64,000 nucleotides of DNA, from assembly GCF_029227915.1 (NCBI RefSeq), contig NC_079885.1, forward strand, positions 9,672,001 to 9,736,000, in the 5' to 3' direction. Position 1 is the stretch's first letter; every line of letters begins with the position of its first letter. A program made the position numbers and the translations under genes. The stretch is from Hydractinia symbiolongicarpus. Taxonomy: Eukaryota > Cnidaria > Hydrozoa > Anthoathecata > Hydractiniidae. The notes under the pieces were generated by a model. That model was not told the origin of the DNA and did no database searches. It was given only the letters and a program-made list of their open reading frames with translations. Of this stretch, positions 42,676-53,937 are shown piece by piece.

Positions 42676-45600
42676 GTGAGTATTTTCGTCGTGACAAAAA
42701 CACTCGTTAAAGAAAAATTTTCTTCCCCATTCTCTAGCAGTTTCAGATTTGTCTATTCAAGGACAAAACCCAACCAAGCCAAATTTTGTGGATAAAAAAC
42801 ATTATGTTTTTTTTATGCCTCACCACAAGCAAAGTCGATGTTTTTTGTTTCCTTTACTTGTTTTCCTTGTTTTAACGATAATACATTTTTTTAGTTCGAC
42901 TTAGTATGCGATAGAAAGGTATTTGCAGAAGTTGCCAAGTCAGCATCTTTTCTTGGCGGTGCCATTGGTACGATCATATTAGGCATACTATCAGACAGGT
43001 AAAAAAATTATTGTTGAGATTTACTGTAAAACCTTTTTCTGAATTACTGTAAATATTTGATAAGAGGCAGCTTTAATTTTACATATATCTAAGATCCACG
43101 TTCCAAATCTTTTTTATTAAAATCCATAATTTGACTGTTTGTGGGTTAAGACCCGGTAGTGCTACTGGACGCATAAAATCTTTAAACTGAAACGGATAAA
43201 TTCTGTATACTTTTAACGATTTGGCTGCGACCACACAGAGTAAAACAGCGATGTCCGAAATATGTATGGCGGGTGAATTCTTATAGATTTCTCCAGGGCT
43301 ATTTTTCCACCAGACCTTATTATAAAGTGAAGTAGCTATACATAGTCTAAAATCTTTATGTCAATTTTCCAGTACCCTATTAGAATAACACACATTGTGG
43401 AAAAAAAGAATAAGGAAGTCCCACAAAATGAATTAAGGCAAGTCTGTATGAAAAAAGCTAAAGACCCAATAGCTCTGGAAGAACTGCAGAAAGTTACGCA
43501 ATATAATTATTAAGAGTGCCTTATAATGTTTAAACAAGAAACTTGTCAAAAACAATTTCTCCTTTACTACATTTACTCTAGGTATGGTCGAAAGCCTATT
43601 TTATTCGCCTCTTACTTCATCGTCGTTAGTGGCAGCTTGATACAAAGTTTCGCAACAACAATCCACATATTCATTATAATTCGATCTGTTGTTGGTTTAT
43701 GCCTCTTTGGTGTGCTCCCTGTCATTTATATCATTCTGGTGGAATTAGTAGGACCGAAAAAACGTGCGCTGGTAACACATATGATTTGGATAGCATTTGC
43801 ATTGTCAGCTTGTTTGCTATCAGTGCAAGCGTACTATGTTCAAAAATGGAGAACGCTGATCAGAATTATAACAGCTCCGTATTTAGTGCCGATTTTATTT
43901 TGGAGGTAAGAAAGTTTATTTGTTGCAAGAAAATTACCATGGTAATGTACTAGTAAGTGAGAACAAGGGTGATGTTTTGGGGGTATATTTGTATTTATTG
44001 TAGAGTCTGACATCGTATTCAACCATCGTTAACCTTGTGGATACACTCAAACAACTATTCGTTAATAAAGGCTGATATGACAATAATCAATATGGTGTGA
44101 ATTTTTTATATAGTATTGATACACCAATGGGAAGAGAAATACTCATGAGGGCTCTCCACAATACTAACCACGATTGAAATGTAAACGTTTGAGCCACTAA
44201 TGTCTTTCTTTTGAAATAATTCCAAATAAAAATGTTTTTAAGAAACCATAAAAGCATTGAATAAGTAAAATCACTATCTTCCATTTTCAGGTTAATTCCT
44301 GAGTCAATACGATGGCTTCGTGTAAACCAACGCACGGAAGAAGCAGAAAAAATATTAAAAAATATAGCAAGATTTAATAAAATAGAATTTCCTGATGCAA
44401 AGCTACAAGAAATTGCTGCATGTGAGAAAAAGGTGTCGATGAAAGTTATATTTCAAAAAAAGAAAAGGATTTTTCTCATCCTAAGTCACGGTGTTCTGTG
44501 GTAAGGTATTGTTGATTGGAACCAAATATTTTGTTGATATGTAACCAACAAGTTGGATTAGAATTGTCACACCAATTTAGATGCGCAAAAATATACCATG
44601 CACAAACATAAAAATTTCGGAGGTACTCAAAAATTATAGGCGCGAAAATTTTTGGAGATGATAAACTCATTTATCAGTCATTTATCGTCATACAATCTTT
44701 TAAATATTCTATTTACGTAAAAGCAAAAAATATACGTATTTAGTTGTGTAATAGGATTGGAAAATCTCGGAAATTGTGCTATTCTTCCTACTGGCAAGTT
44801 CCAGACGACACTCGAGAGGGGGGAAGGGGGTAGTTATTTTGTTTCTCAACTTTGCAGAACTTCTCAATGTAAAAGGTTTAGGTCAGGTTCACCAGTACAT
44901 TTTACAGTTATATTTTCAATGTGTACAAAACTTTCTTAGGTGCATCTACGCCATTATTTATTATGGTATCAGTTCAGCTACAACGTATTTCAGTAACAAT
45001 GTCTATACTGATTTTTTTGTGGTCAGTGCTGTCAATTTTCCTGCTGTAGGATTCTCGGTATATGGCTGCAATAGGTATGACATTCAAATTCTGTATGAAA
45101 TGTGTCACATGCTGTGATATTGTTTGCATTCGTTGATTGTGGCTCTGTTTGTGAAAGCTATCTACTGTGCTGTAAAAAAAAAAATTCACCTTTTCTATTT
45201 GTTTGAATCATTTAATTTTTATTTATTCTTTTTATATTTTATCGTTTTTAAGGTGAAAGAAAAATACAATTAGGCACAGTACTTCTGTAACTCACAAATT
45301 GCAGGATGATATCTTCATATAACATAATCAAAATTTATCTAACTCATTTTAACTTTTTTAAACTCGTTTTTTATTTTTTCTTCATTATTTTACTCAGATT
45401 TGGACGTCGAAAAACAACAATGGCGGCAACATTTTCAACCCTTATATTGTTAGTGGTTATCGCTGTCATCCCTGTGACTACAGAGAATGGCTATAATGGT
45501 ATAGTTCTTTTTACAGATAAGAATATCTATATTATCTATATACGCCTCTCTGTCAAGAAAAATGGTATGGCAAGTAGTGAGATGCACGCAATGCGGTATA

Positions 45601-48600
45601 AAGAGGACAGGCGAACCAGTGGATATTCCACGGACCAACGACTAGTTTACTATATTACTACTGCTGTCTGCTTAACCCATTTTCTCTGTGTTATCTTTTT
45701 ACTTATGTAGAAAATTTAATCTTCTTTCAGAAAAACCGATCTAGAGGATCCAAAAGCCACGACCTTTCCAAAATAGTAACCACGACCACCAGCCCTGCGA
45801 TTAGCTGTGAACGAAAGGAACAATATTGAATAACTAGTCGTCAATCTGTGAAAAAATCCACAGGGTCGCGCGGCTTTTATATATCGAATTTCGTGTTTCT
45901 GTAACAGACCAGACAAACAGACAGACGACAGCTTATTATAGAGATAAATTATGTTTTGATATAACAAGCCAAAATGCCCCATATGTAAATTGAAAACATG
46001 CTTGCTCAATAAGTAATGAATTATGCGAATAGAATGCATTTGGTTGGGTCAGTACCACGTAAAATAAGAAGTTAAAAAAATTGATTTGTGGTAGTTCGAC
46101 ATTGTTTATGCTAGACCAATCAATTTATACATCGGTTTCTTTGGTATAGAAATGTTTCTTGTCGCTTGTTCACGATGATTGAAGTTAAAAACGAAAAGTG
46201 TCTTACAGAAAATTACATTTTATATATCCTAAGAGCGCAAAAATGTTTTTAAAAGTTGACTACAGTCGTCGACAGAATGACATAAAACGCCCTAAAGCTT
46301 GTTTGATATGTTTTGTAAAAAAAATTCTGATACTACATCGCTGTTCCCTTTTTCTTCTTCCAACTTCGGGTTCATTTGGCTGCGGATTGCTCCAAACTAA
46401 AGCGATGTCTTTAAGGCAGTTCAAAGCAATATTGAATAAACCAGCCATTTCGGCAAGTTCTAAGGCGTATTACTGATTTAGTAGTCCTCTACAAGGGAGT
46501 ATTTGCTTTACCATAATGCTTCAAATAAACGCCCCCTTCTTTTAAACGCCTCCTCGAATAGACGCCCCTCCTTTTCAGTCATTTTTTAAAAAAACGCCCC
46601 CCTCTAATAGACGCCCCCCTCTAACAGACCCCCCCTCCCTCATAAGGGGCCTTTATTCGAGGCGATAGAAAAGTATACTTACTTACTTTTTTCCTAAATC
46701 TTACATTAAAGGTTGGAAATTTAGTTTTCCGCTTTTGAATTTCATTGTCTAAAACAAGTGAATATCTTTTATTTTCTGTTGTGAAGATATATATTATAGG
46801 CATCCTTAAAAACTGCAAAAGAGACAAAGTGTAAAAAATTTAATAAACGCCCCCCTCTTTTAAACGCCCCCCCGAATAGACGCCCCCCAAAAATGTCAAA
46901 AAATTTAATAACACCCGGGCGTTTATTCGAAGCATTACGGTAGTTAATTGTGCAGAAAAATGCTCACGTTATTAATAATTAATTATTTTCAACTGGCACA
47001 GCAAAAGAGAATGAAAAATATGAAAGTAGAAAAATGAGTTCAAGTTTGTAAATATTGCAAATGAAACGTAAAAGACAATAAAAACAAAACTATTTTTCAT
47101 TTATTTTATTTTTTTAAAACGAGTTTTAGCCTGTTGAAACTCGTTGTAATAAAAAAATTTAGCTTCATAAAATTCCAGATCACAGAAAAGATAACACACA
47201 ATCGTTGTAGCTTGATACAAGCAAAACCAACTGAACATAAAATATAATGCAAGGTGATTTATTTGTGAAAATAATAGGATTTTATACCTTGTGCAACAGA
47301 GTAGTCTGTTATAACAATCACAAAATAAAAATTCCCGCACCGCTACACTAGACTGGAATCCTGCCGTGCTGCACTAGTCTCGGTAGTAAAAACGGCAAAA
47401 AAAAGGAGCCCATTTTTAAGTTCTACCGGCTAAAGATGTAGAACAAATAGGAAAAAGGGTGCATTAATTTATCAACTTTAAACGCAATAAAACCAAGACC
47501 TAAGACCTACTAGAATTTACTTAACGCAGCATGTAATTATGAATTTAAAAATATAACAAATTGCAACCAATTTTTTTAAAGAGTAGTTATAGCCGATTTC
47601 CAGGTAATTTAAGCGGCTTCGAATTAGTAATAACATCAGAAACCCTCACTACAATTCGATCACAAAATTGTTTTTATAATTTTAGAGTATTCTGCTATTC
47701 GATCCTCACTTGGAGTTTTGGCAAAATTTTTCATTTCCATTTCGTATAGTTCCATATATCTTTTATCTGGTGAGACCTACGCAACAGTTATCAGGTATGA
47801 CAGCATGACTTTGTGTGCAATAGTATTTTAGGTAGGATAATTAATACCAACATGAATGGTATTTCTAATATTAACTAGTGGTTGCCTTGCAGACTTCCAG
47901 ATTTCGTATATTTGCAGAGATAATGTAGTAGTAGCGCATTAGGCTAGTAATGATAACGTTTCAGGTACGAGTCCCCACTCCAGCGCACTTCAAATGTAGT
48001 GCTGTTGCTGTATCAGACAAGAAAATTATAGCAATGCTACACGTATCGTTGACGGTAATGTAATAAAGTTAGAGTGGGAGGGAAGGTAAGAGCCAGCCGT
48101 TAGGATGGACTCGCTGTTAAACCTTCCGTTCGTCACTTACTTATTTATTTACTTGCTATTTACTTCGTGCATCTCCAGCAGGAAGTAGTGATTAAGCAGC
48201 CAACAACCATTAAATTTGAAGAGGTATAAGAACTGGTGTCTTTCTCTCTTTTTTTCAATGAACTGAAAATAGTTCCTAAATTTTAGATCGCGTGTGATAT
48301 GCATGTTGGAATTTTTAATGTTGATTGGTGGAGCAACTGCACCCTGGTTAAGTACTGGTTTGCATCAAATACACGCTAGGCTACCTTTCCCTATTATGGC
48401 TACTCTATGCGCACTAGCTGGTTGGATTACTACGATGTTGAAAGAGACAAAAGATACTCCCACGCCTGAGCTACTAGATGATCGTAAAGCATCCAGTAAG
48501 TAGAAAATGAAAACAAAACAATAAGCGTTAAATTCCAAAGTGTTTTGTGATATTTTTCAATGGTAGTTATTATAATATGCAATATATTTCCTAATAATAA

Positions 48601-49270
48601 TTAATTACCATATCCTTACAAGTTGCAAATTTTGAAGCCCATATCCTCATAACCCATCCTCTTTCAGGAAGCCCATATCCTCATAACCCATCCTCTTTCA
48701 GGAAGCATTTTACACCTCGTTGAAAGAATAGTTTTATGCAATATGTGTTTCTTTAAAATTTATGTTACCATTTTGGAGCCTAAACAAAGATTGCATTTTC
48801 CCAAATCTGAGATAATAATTTTATGATGACTTCATTTAAACTGTGATATGTTCATCTTCAGACAGCGCCTGTTATTCCGAAATTCCTTTCATCTTAATAA
48901 TATAATTTCTTTTTTTTAGCTAGAATAAAATCATTGGTAGATAACGTTCGAGATAGCCATTCAATAAGCAGCAGTCGTACAGGTTCTGAAAACAGGTGAG
49001 ATGTCATTTTTTTCAACCTCTTCCTCAGGGTCTTGTGGCCCCTGAGCCGGTATTACGAAGCCTTCATTAACAAGGCGAAATGCCCTTGGAACGAGGTAAC
49101 CAATCAATCGTTCTTTACTTTGCCTTAAGTCACTTCATCAGAGTTTTTTTAACTTTATTAAAATGTCTGCGTCGATAAACAATTTTTTTACTTCTCTTGA
49201 AATTTTAAAATGACATTTCTTTTTTAGATTGAGTTTGATATACGATGCAAAACAAACAACAGTTCTCTAA
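42268..49270 (+). CDS. SLC22-family organic ion transporter, gene C
   Basis: Ten exons join into 1719 nt, 572 aa. The features are standard for the family: loop with LNSSWRC, NGT and NRTAWEF glycosylation sites and cysteines, FDLVCDRK, the motif-A block GILSDRYGRK, VELVGPKKRA, LIPESIRWL, a second-half RFGRRKT block, SGETYATVIR and LKETKDTP. Exons 2-5, 7 and 8 match gene A in length and phase. Exon 6 is six bases longer (101 nt), and the C-terminal exons 9 and 10 are longer (76 and 43 nt) with the tail RDSHSISSSRTGSEN, rich in Ser. Exons 8-10 lie in the left copy of a 4.5-kb direct duplication and have a second copy at 52.8-53.8 kb. Substrate is unknown. Gene B is divergently placed upstream. 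Confidence 0.92.
42895..42998 (+). CDS. SLC22 gene C exon 2
   Basis: It has 104 nt and reads FDLVCDRKVF to LGILSDR, with motif A intact. Confidence 0.9.
43582..43905 (+). CDS. SLC22 gene C exon 3
   Basis: It has 324 nt and reads YGRKPILFASYF through LVELVGPKKRALVT to PILFWR. Confidence 0.9.
44291..44500 (+). CDS. SLC22 gene C exon 4
   Basis: It has 210 nt and reads LIPESIRWLRVNQRTEEAEK and a Lys-rich cytosolic segment, to SHGVLW. Confidence 0.9.
44940..45074 (+). CDS. SLC22 gene C exon 5
   Basis: It has 135 nt and reads CIYAIIYYGISSATTYFS to VYGCNR. The acceptor is CTTTCTTAG. Confidence 0.88.
45398..45498 (+). CDS. SLC22 gene C exon 6
   Basis: It has 101 nt, two codons longer than in A and B, and reads FGRRKTTMAATFST to TTENGYN. 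A GTCTGTC-family element starts about 20 bases past the donor. Confidence 0.88.
45520..45646 (+). mobile_element. GTCTGTCTGT/CCGTGG family element
   Basis: It is a diverged copy with CACGCAATGCGG, GGCGAACCAGTGGATATTCC and ACGACTAGT, in gene C intron 6. Confidence 0.6.
45833..45946 (-). mobile_element. GTCTGTCTGT/CCGTGG family element, reversed
   Basis: It begins ACTAGTCGTC..GTGAAAAAATCCACAGGG and ends AGACAAACAGACAGACGAC, the reverse orientation of the copy just upstream. Confidence 0.6.
46509..46942. mobile_element. CGCCC-type TIR element in gene C intron 6
   Basis: The left end TACCATAATGCTTCAAATAA and the right end TTATTCGAAGCATTACGGTA are inverted repeats that continue into ACGCCC. Inside are many ACGCCCCCC words. 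The element is 434 bp long with no transposase, a MITE. Confidence 0.8.
47686..47794 (+). CDS. SLC22 gene C exon 7
   Basis: It has 109 nt and reads EYSAIRSSLGVLAKFF to SGETYATVIR. It follows a 2.2-kb intron loaded with mobile elements. Confidence 0.9.
47925..48130 (+). repeat. tRNA-derived SINE, family 2
   Basis: GTAGTAGTAGCGCATTAGGC and GGTACGAGTCCCCACTCC are the A- and B-box regions. The body TAGCAATGCTACACGTATCG parallels the copy at 36.4-36.6 kb. The left breakpoint of the 4.5-kb duplication (48022) falls inside this SINE. Confidence 0.65.
48287..48495 (+). CDS. SLC22 gene C exon 8 (left copy)
   Basis: It has 209 nt and reads RSRVICMLEFLMLIGGATAP to LKETKDTPTPELLDD. The donor CCA|GTAAGT sits just before an in-frame TAG. 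The protein it encodes is identical to that of the right copy at 52770. Confidence 0.9.
48638..48710. repeat. two tandem 34-bp units, duplicated again at 53119
   Basis: AGCCCATATCCTCATAACCC plus ATCCTCTTTCAGGA occurs twice in tandem in gene C intron 8, and the pair recurs in the right copy. Confidence 0.85.
48920..48995 (+). CDS. SLC22 gene C exon 9 (left copy)
   Basis: It has 76 nt after TTTTTTTAG and reads TRIKSLVDNVRDSHSI and a Ser/Arg segment. The donor is AG|GTGAGA. Confidence 0.8.
49014..49103. repeat. foldback element, CCTCG..CCCAGG family
   Basis: The ends ACCTCTTCCTCAGGG and CCTTGGAACGAGGT are roughly inverted, with a GTGGCCCCTGAGC inner word also seen at 3770. Its duplicate is at 53498-53586. 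Confidence 0.55.
49228..49270 (+). CDS. SLC22 gene C exon 10 (left copy), C-terminus
   Basis: It has 43 nt after TTTTTTAG and reads RLSLIYDAKQTTVL to TAA. The final Thr-Val-Leu could act as a C-terminal PDZ ligand, a feature seen in some SLC22 proteins. That role is inference. Confidence 0.8.
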
Positions 49271-49362
49271 AGAAATGAAACAAAAGAGGTATACAGAGAG
49301 AGATGCAAACATATTTGTATTCGGCAAAATATTCACGCTTCTAAGGCAATGTTTTTATCTGC

Positions 49363-49368
49363 AATAAA
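49363..49368 (+). terminator. poly(A) signal of SLC22 gene C (left copy)
   Basis: AATAAA lies 93 bases after the stop codon. In the right copy the equivalent hexamer (53845-53850) reads AATATA. Confidence 0.6.
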
Positions 49369-49457
49369 TTATAAATTGTAACTAATATCTTGTATTGTCT
49401 ATGGTTAGAGCACTTCTTCCAACACCAATCAACAGTGTGTTGAACGCTACTTTGACT

Positions 49458-49745
49458 GGTGGCTTTCGACTTATGGTAGGAGCTTTCGCCTCCAGTGAGA
49501 GGGTCTTGGGTTCAAACTCCGACCGAGTGATGCCAGAGACTATAAAAGTGTGAATCTATCCTTTCTACTTAACGCTCAGCATGAAATAGGATTCATATCT
49601 TAGACGGTTGTCTAATTGAACGATTGTTTTGCTTGTACGCGTTCCGTAGCTCAAATGGGAGTTTTGAATGCACTAGGACCCCGTCACAGGACACTCACTG
49701 ATAACAGTTCCCAGAGAAACTGTAATAGTATTGATAATTTTCGCC
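49458..49745 (+). repeat. tRNA-derived SINE, family 1
   Basis: The head is TTATGGTAGGAGCTTTCGCC and GGTCTTGGGTTCAAACTCC. The body ACTATAAAAGTGTGAATC and CACTAGGACCC is shared with 37.65-37.9 kb. The right-copy homologue has a clean AAT-rich tail that is altered here. Confidence 0.75.
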
Positions 49746-50934
49746 ATCGCAAATCCTTTTGACAGAAATTGCAGGTTCTGATAAAAAAAAAATGCTTGAT
49801 CGAAACACCCAAGGAGGTTGATCTACCTGAAAGTCTTCATGTTAATTAACAATAACTATAAAGACAAAATGTGATCGGAAAAGCGAATTGGAAGTTGAAA
49901 ATACACAAAGGCTGCTAAAAGAAACCTACCAAATCTTTTAACACAAGAGGTATTAGACTTGTGGTACTGCTGCGAATTCTGAAAGCGTGTAGTTTCGCTG
50001 TTATTTTATCAGTAAACAAAATGTTGGAAAAATGTTGATTAAATTTTGGCTCAGTAGCCAACTAGCATTTTTTACCAACTAATAATCTTTATGTACCTTC
50101 CCAGCCTGCACAAGACGTTAAAGTCTATTTTATATCTTTGAAAAGCGCGTTGTGATTAGCCGTCTTAAAAACCTCTTTCAGACGTCTAGTAATAGGGTGT
50201 TTAGTTACGACGTCTAAAAGATGTCTTTTCTAGGTTTTATAAAAGATGAAATTAAAAAGGTATTTGAAATTTGCATGTCTTTGTGCCGGCTGGTTTTTTA
50301 ATTTGTTGAAATAACCTTTCCCGAATTTTTGCTTTTGCCTCACAGTGCAGCATATATAAAAAGCAAAATGTTTCAAAAATAAAGTTAATTACAATTTTCA
50401 GCTGACATTTCGAGTTAAAATTGTTTAGACTAACGAAAATAAATAAATAATAATAATAATTATAATTATAATTGTGATAATACATTATTTTTTCATAGAA
50501 AGTAGATTTTATACCGGGTAGATAATGATATCTTAAAAGACAAATGCACAAGATATGTTTATGAAGATTATGCCATGCATATCCAAGTCTTCATTCTCTA
50601 TAAAAAACACCTCTTTTTAGGTTGTTGTTTTTTTCGCTCCCACCAGTTCTATGCTTATTGAGAGGCCTGACGTAGCCCTAGCAAGCTGATATTCACTCAG
50701 AAATTTAACATTTTCACAACTATTAAAAGTTTCTCAATTAAAAGGCGTTAGTTTGTATTTTTTCATAAAAAAAACATATGCACTCAATATATCTCTGTGG
50801 ACTTACTCCTTTCATTTGGATGATGATGCAGCAGCTTGTTCAGTCACATTAACGTTAGTGTGTTTATTCTGCAATACGAGGTTATCGGACAGGCTTTTAC
50901 ACTAGTTTTTGAATTTGGATTGAACAGCTTTGTT

Positions 50935-51190
50935 TATTGATTATTGCTATCGCTAGACCACCTATATCCGTACAGTCGACGCGAAAAAATTGCATTCTTT
51001 GTTACTCGCATACATGTTCCTCCGTCAATACCGGCATGAGACAGTGATTTCAAACGTTGCTCACTGGGTAAAGCTCGCTTTTGCATATCGTCAATTTTCT
51101 CCTCGCCATTTGGTGGATTCGTGGTGAACCTCACTCACAAAAAGCCCCGGCGCGGACAATACTGTCCCGGTCGCCCTCGTACCTAGTCCT
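50935..51190. promoter_or_regulatory. CpG-richer patch, possible RBM39 promoter region (left copy)
   Basis: This is the only stretch in the intergenic part with repeated CG dinucleotides (GCGACGCG-like, CCGGCGCGGACA, CCCGGTCGCCC). The RBM39 start exon has an acceptor and so needs an upstream non-coding exon. A promoter here would fit, but no core motif decides it. The matching patch in the right copy is 55400-55660. Confidence 0.25.
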
Positions 51191-52104
51191 CTTTGAGCAA
51201 AAAAATGTTGCGTCCCTATTTTTTTCCTTGGTCAAACGAACATAAAACATTTGCGCAGAAACCTGAGCCTTTTACTTTCACCAAGTGTGAATTAAAAAAA
51301 AAAGAAATTGGCAATGCTGATGTTGATCCTTCACCCAGAAGCTTTACACGCCGTGTGAGAGTTGAGCAAGCAAATTTCTTTCCCAAGAAACAATATTTAC
51401 TGCTTTTACTTTAACTTTAGGTAGATTGCTTTATATATATATGTATTTTTTAAACTGTGTTTCTCCCTATATCTATATTTATATGCATTTTTAAACTAGC
51501 TAGCTAATATATTTCGTTATTAAATCAGATCTGCCCAAAATACTAAAAAGTCTAGCTAAGAAACCTATTTAGAAATCCTTTTTATAATGATGAATTATTA
51601 GTCCAAGTAACTTTATGTCTTAAGATAAATGTTTCACTATTTCCAATTTTTTTGTTTTGTTTTTTCACTTTATATCATTCATGTTGTGTGCTAAAACAAA
51701 GTACAGTAAAAATGATGTGGAATTTCAGAGTTCCAGCTCCAGCCCTGGAAATAATATTTTTGAAATTCCCAGTGTAAACTTGTACAGTGTGCTGCAGCTA
51801 GGAAGATGCAAAAATTCTACTTTAACATGGGCGTAGGGTAGTAACCAAACTAATCCAATCCAAAGGTGTGAAATATGGTTGAATTGGCACATGCTAAAAA
51901 TTACTTATTTTAGACCAAATTTAATAACCTAGGTCCGCTGTAAACATTGACAAGTTTGCATTGTGTATTACTTAAATGGAGACAAAAGTTCTTAATACAC
52001 CTTTATGGTAGTTCAATTGTACCTCAGCTCCTACAGTTTTCCATTGTTTTACGACATCGAAAAAAAGAGGTAAAAAACGGGTTTTTATAAGAGTTTCCTT
52101 CACA

Positions 52105-52225
52105 TGACTTAACCCAGGGCAATGGTAACATTTACTCGTCCATGTTAAATTGCTGTCAAGAGAAATAGAACCCTGGTCTCCCGCACAAAGTACGACGGCT
52201 ATAACAACTAATCTACGGCGTCAAA
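52105..52225 (-). repeat. tRNA-derived SINE, family 3, truncated copy
   Basis: The minus strand reads GCCGTAGATTAGTTGTTATAG (A-box-like region) and GGGAGACCAGGGTTC (B-box-like). About 230 bases of the 3' body present at 56.48-56.71 kb are missing here. Confidence 0.6.
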
Positions 52226-52383
52226 TCCATTGAAAAAATTTCTTAAAATTAGCGAACATTTTTTAAGAGGAACATTGATTTCCATGTGAGATGAATTGAT
52301 ATTGCTCAGCCAGAAAATAAAAGCTGTAGCTAACACCCTGATTTTTAACCCATTCTAACATGCTGCTGTTTATTTATTTTTAG

Positions 52384-52458
52384 TACTTCCAGACCATGAC
52401 ACGAGATGATGACTTTGATGTTGATGACCTTCTAGAGGCTCCATACAAAAAACAAGAA
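52384..52458 (+). CDS. RBM39: RBM39 start exon, left duplicate copy
   Basis: It is identical in coding sequence to the exon at 56987-57061: acceptor TTTTTAG, 12 bases of 5' untranslated sequence, ATG at 52396, then MTRDDDFDVDDLLEAPYKKQ-E and a GTAAGA donor. Both splice sites are intact, so a transcript starting upstream of it could splice to the exon at 58410, skipping or competing with the right copy. It could equally be an unused relic of the duplication. Confidence 0.6.
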
Positions 52459-52769
52459 GTAAGATCCTTCAATTTCAATTATCGAAACTTCTACTAACAA
52501 AGATAAAATTATAGCAATGCTACACGTATCGTTGACGGTAATGTAATATAGTTAGAGTGGGAGTGGAGGTAAGAGCCAGCCGTTAGGATGGACTCGCTGT
52601 TAAACCTTCCGTTCGTCACTTACTTATTTATTTACTTGCTATGTACTTCGTGCATCTCCAGCAGGAAGTAGTGATTAAGCAGCCAACAACCATTAAATTT
52701 GAAGAGGTATAAGAACTGGTGTCTTTCTCTCTTTTTTTCAATGAACTGAAAATAGTTCCTAAATTTTAG

Positions 52770-52978
52770 ATCGCGTGTGATATGCATGTTGGAATTTTTA
52801 ATGTTGATTGGTGGAGCAACTGCACCCTGGTTAAGTACTGGTTTGCATCAAATACACGCTAGGCTACCTTTCCCTATTATGGCTACTCTATGCGCACTAG
52901 CTGGTTGGATTACTACGATGTTGAAAGAGACAAAAGATACTCCCACGCCTGAGCTACTAGATGATCGTAAAGCATCCA
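52770..52978 (+). pseudogene. orphan SLC22 gene C exon 8 (right copy)
   Basis: The exon is an unbroken duplicate encoding the same 69-70 residues, with acceptor TTTTAG and donor GTAAGT intact. No exons 1-7 precede it in this copy. It could only be used by splicing from gene C exon 7 over a 5-kb intron. Confidence 0.8.
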
Positions 52979-53402
52979 GTAAGTAGAAAATGAAAACAAA
53001 ACAATAAGCGTTAAATTCCAAAGTGTTTTGTGATATTTTTCAATGGTAGTTATTATAATATGCAATATATTTCCTAATAATAATTAATTACCATATCCTT
53101 ACAAGTTGCAAATTTTGAAGCCCATATCCTCATAACCCATCCTCTTTCAGGAAGCCCATATCCTCATAACCCATCCTCTTTCAGGAAGCATTTTACACCT
53201 CGTTGAAAGAATAGTTTTATGCAATATGTGTTTCTTTAAAATTTATGTTACCATTTTGGAGCCTAAACAAAGAATGCATTTTCCCAAATCTGAGATAATA
53301 ATTTTATGATGACTTCATTTGAACTGTGATATGTTCACCTTCAGACAGCGCCTGTTATTCCGAAATTCCTTTCATCTTAATAATATAATTTCTTTTTTTT
53401 AG

Positions 53403-53478
53403 CTAGAATAAAATCATTGGTAGATAACGTTCGAGATAGCCATTCAATAAGCAGCAGTCGTACAGGTTCTGAAAACAG
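53403..53478 (+). pseudogene. orphan SLC22 gene C exon 9 (right copy)
   Basis: It duplicates 48920-48995 with the same coding sequence and splice sites. Confidence 0.75.
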
Positions 53479-53710
53479 GTGAGATGTCATTTTTTTCAAT
53501 CTCTTCCTCAGTGTCTTGTGGCCCCTGAGCCGGTATTACGAAGCCTTCATCAACAAGGCGAAATGCCCTTGGAACGGGGTAACCAATCAATCGTTCTTTA
53601 CTTTGCCTTACGTCACTTCATCTGAGTTTTTTTAACTTTATTAAACTGTCTGCGTCGATGAACAATTCTTTTACTTCTCTTGAAATTTTAAAATGACATT
53701 TCTTTTTTAG

Positions 53711-53753
53711 ATTGAGTTTGATATACGATGCAAAACAAACAACAGTTCTCTAA
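53711..53753 (+). pseudogene. orphan SLC22 gene C exon 10 (right copy)
   Basis: It duplicates the terminal exon with the same stop. The downstream poly(A) hexamer is changed from AATAAA to AATATA, so efficient 3' end formation here is doubtful. Confidence 0.75.
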
Positions 53754-53937
53754 AGAAATGAAACAAAAGAGGTATACAGAGAGAGATGCAAACATATTTG
53801 TATTCGGCAAAATATTCACGCTTCTAAGCAATGTTTTTATGTGCAATATATTATAAATTGTAACTAATATCTTGTATTGTCAATGGTTAGAGCACTTCTT
53901 CCAACACCAATCAACAGTGTGTTGAACGCTACTTTGA

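Larger units (their letters stand above)
49369..52383. other. intergenic part of the left duplicate
   Basis: It lies between the SLC22 gene C 3' end and the first RBM39 start exon. It contains a family 1 SINE (49458-49745), a CpG-richer patch at 50935-51190 and the truncated family 3 SINE at 52105-52225. Open frames at 50.25-51.4 kb recur in the right copy only because of the duplication and show no family match. Confidence 0.5.
48022..52504 (+). repeat. direct duplication, left copy (4483 bp)
   Basis: This segment is followed immediately by a near-identical copy at 52505-57107. It contains SLC22 gene C exons 8-10 and their poly(A) signal, intergenic sequence, and an RBM39 start-codon exon. 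Differences from the right copy are scattered substitutions and a few indels: about 80 bases near 51840 and 50 bases near 49930 present only here, and about 230 bases near 52096 absent here. Confidence 0.97.

Noticed and set aside
50252-51414. Open frames found twice with nearly the same protein (50.25, 50.93, 51.19 kb and their right-copy partners)
   Set aside because: Their apparent conservation is only the recent duplication. The right copies already carry indels, and one is lost to a frame change.
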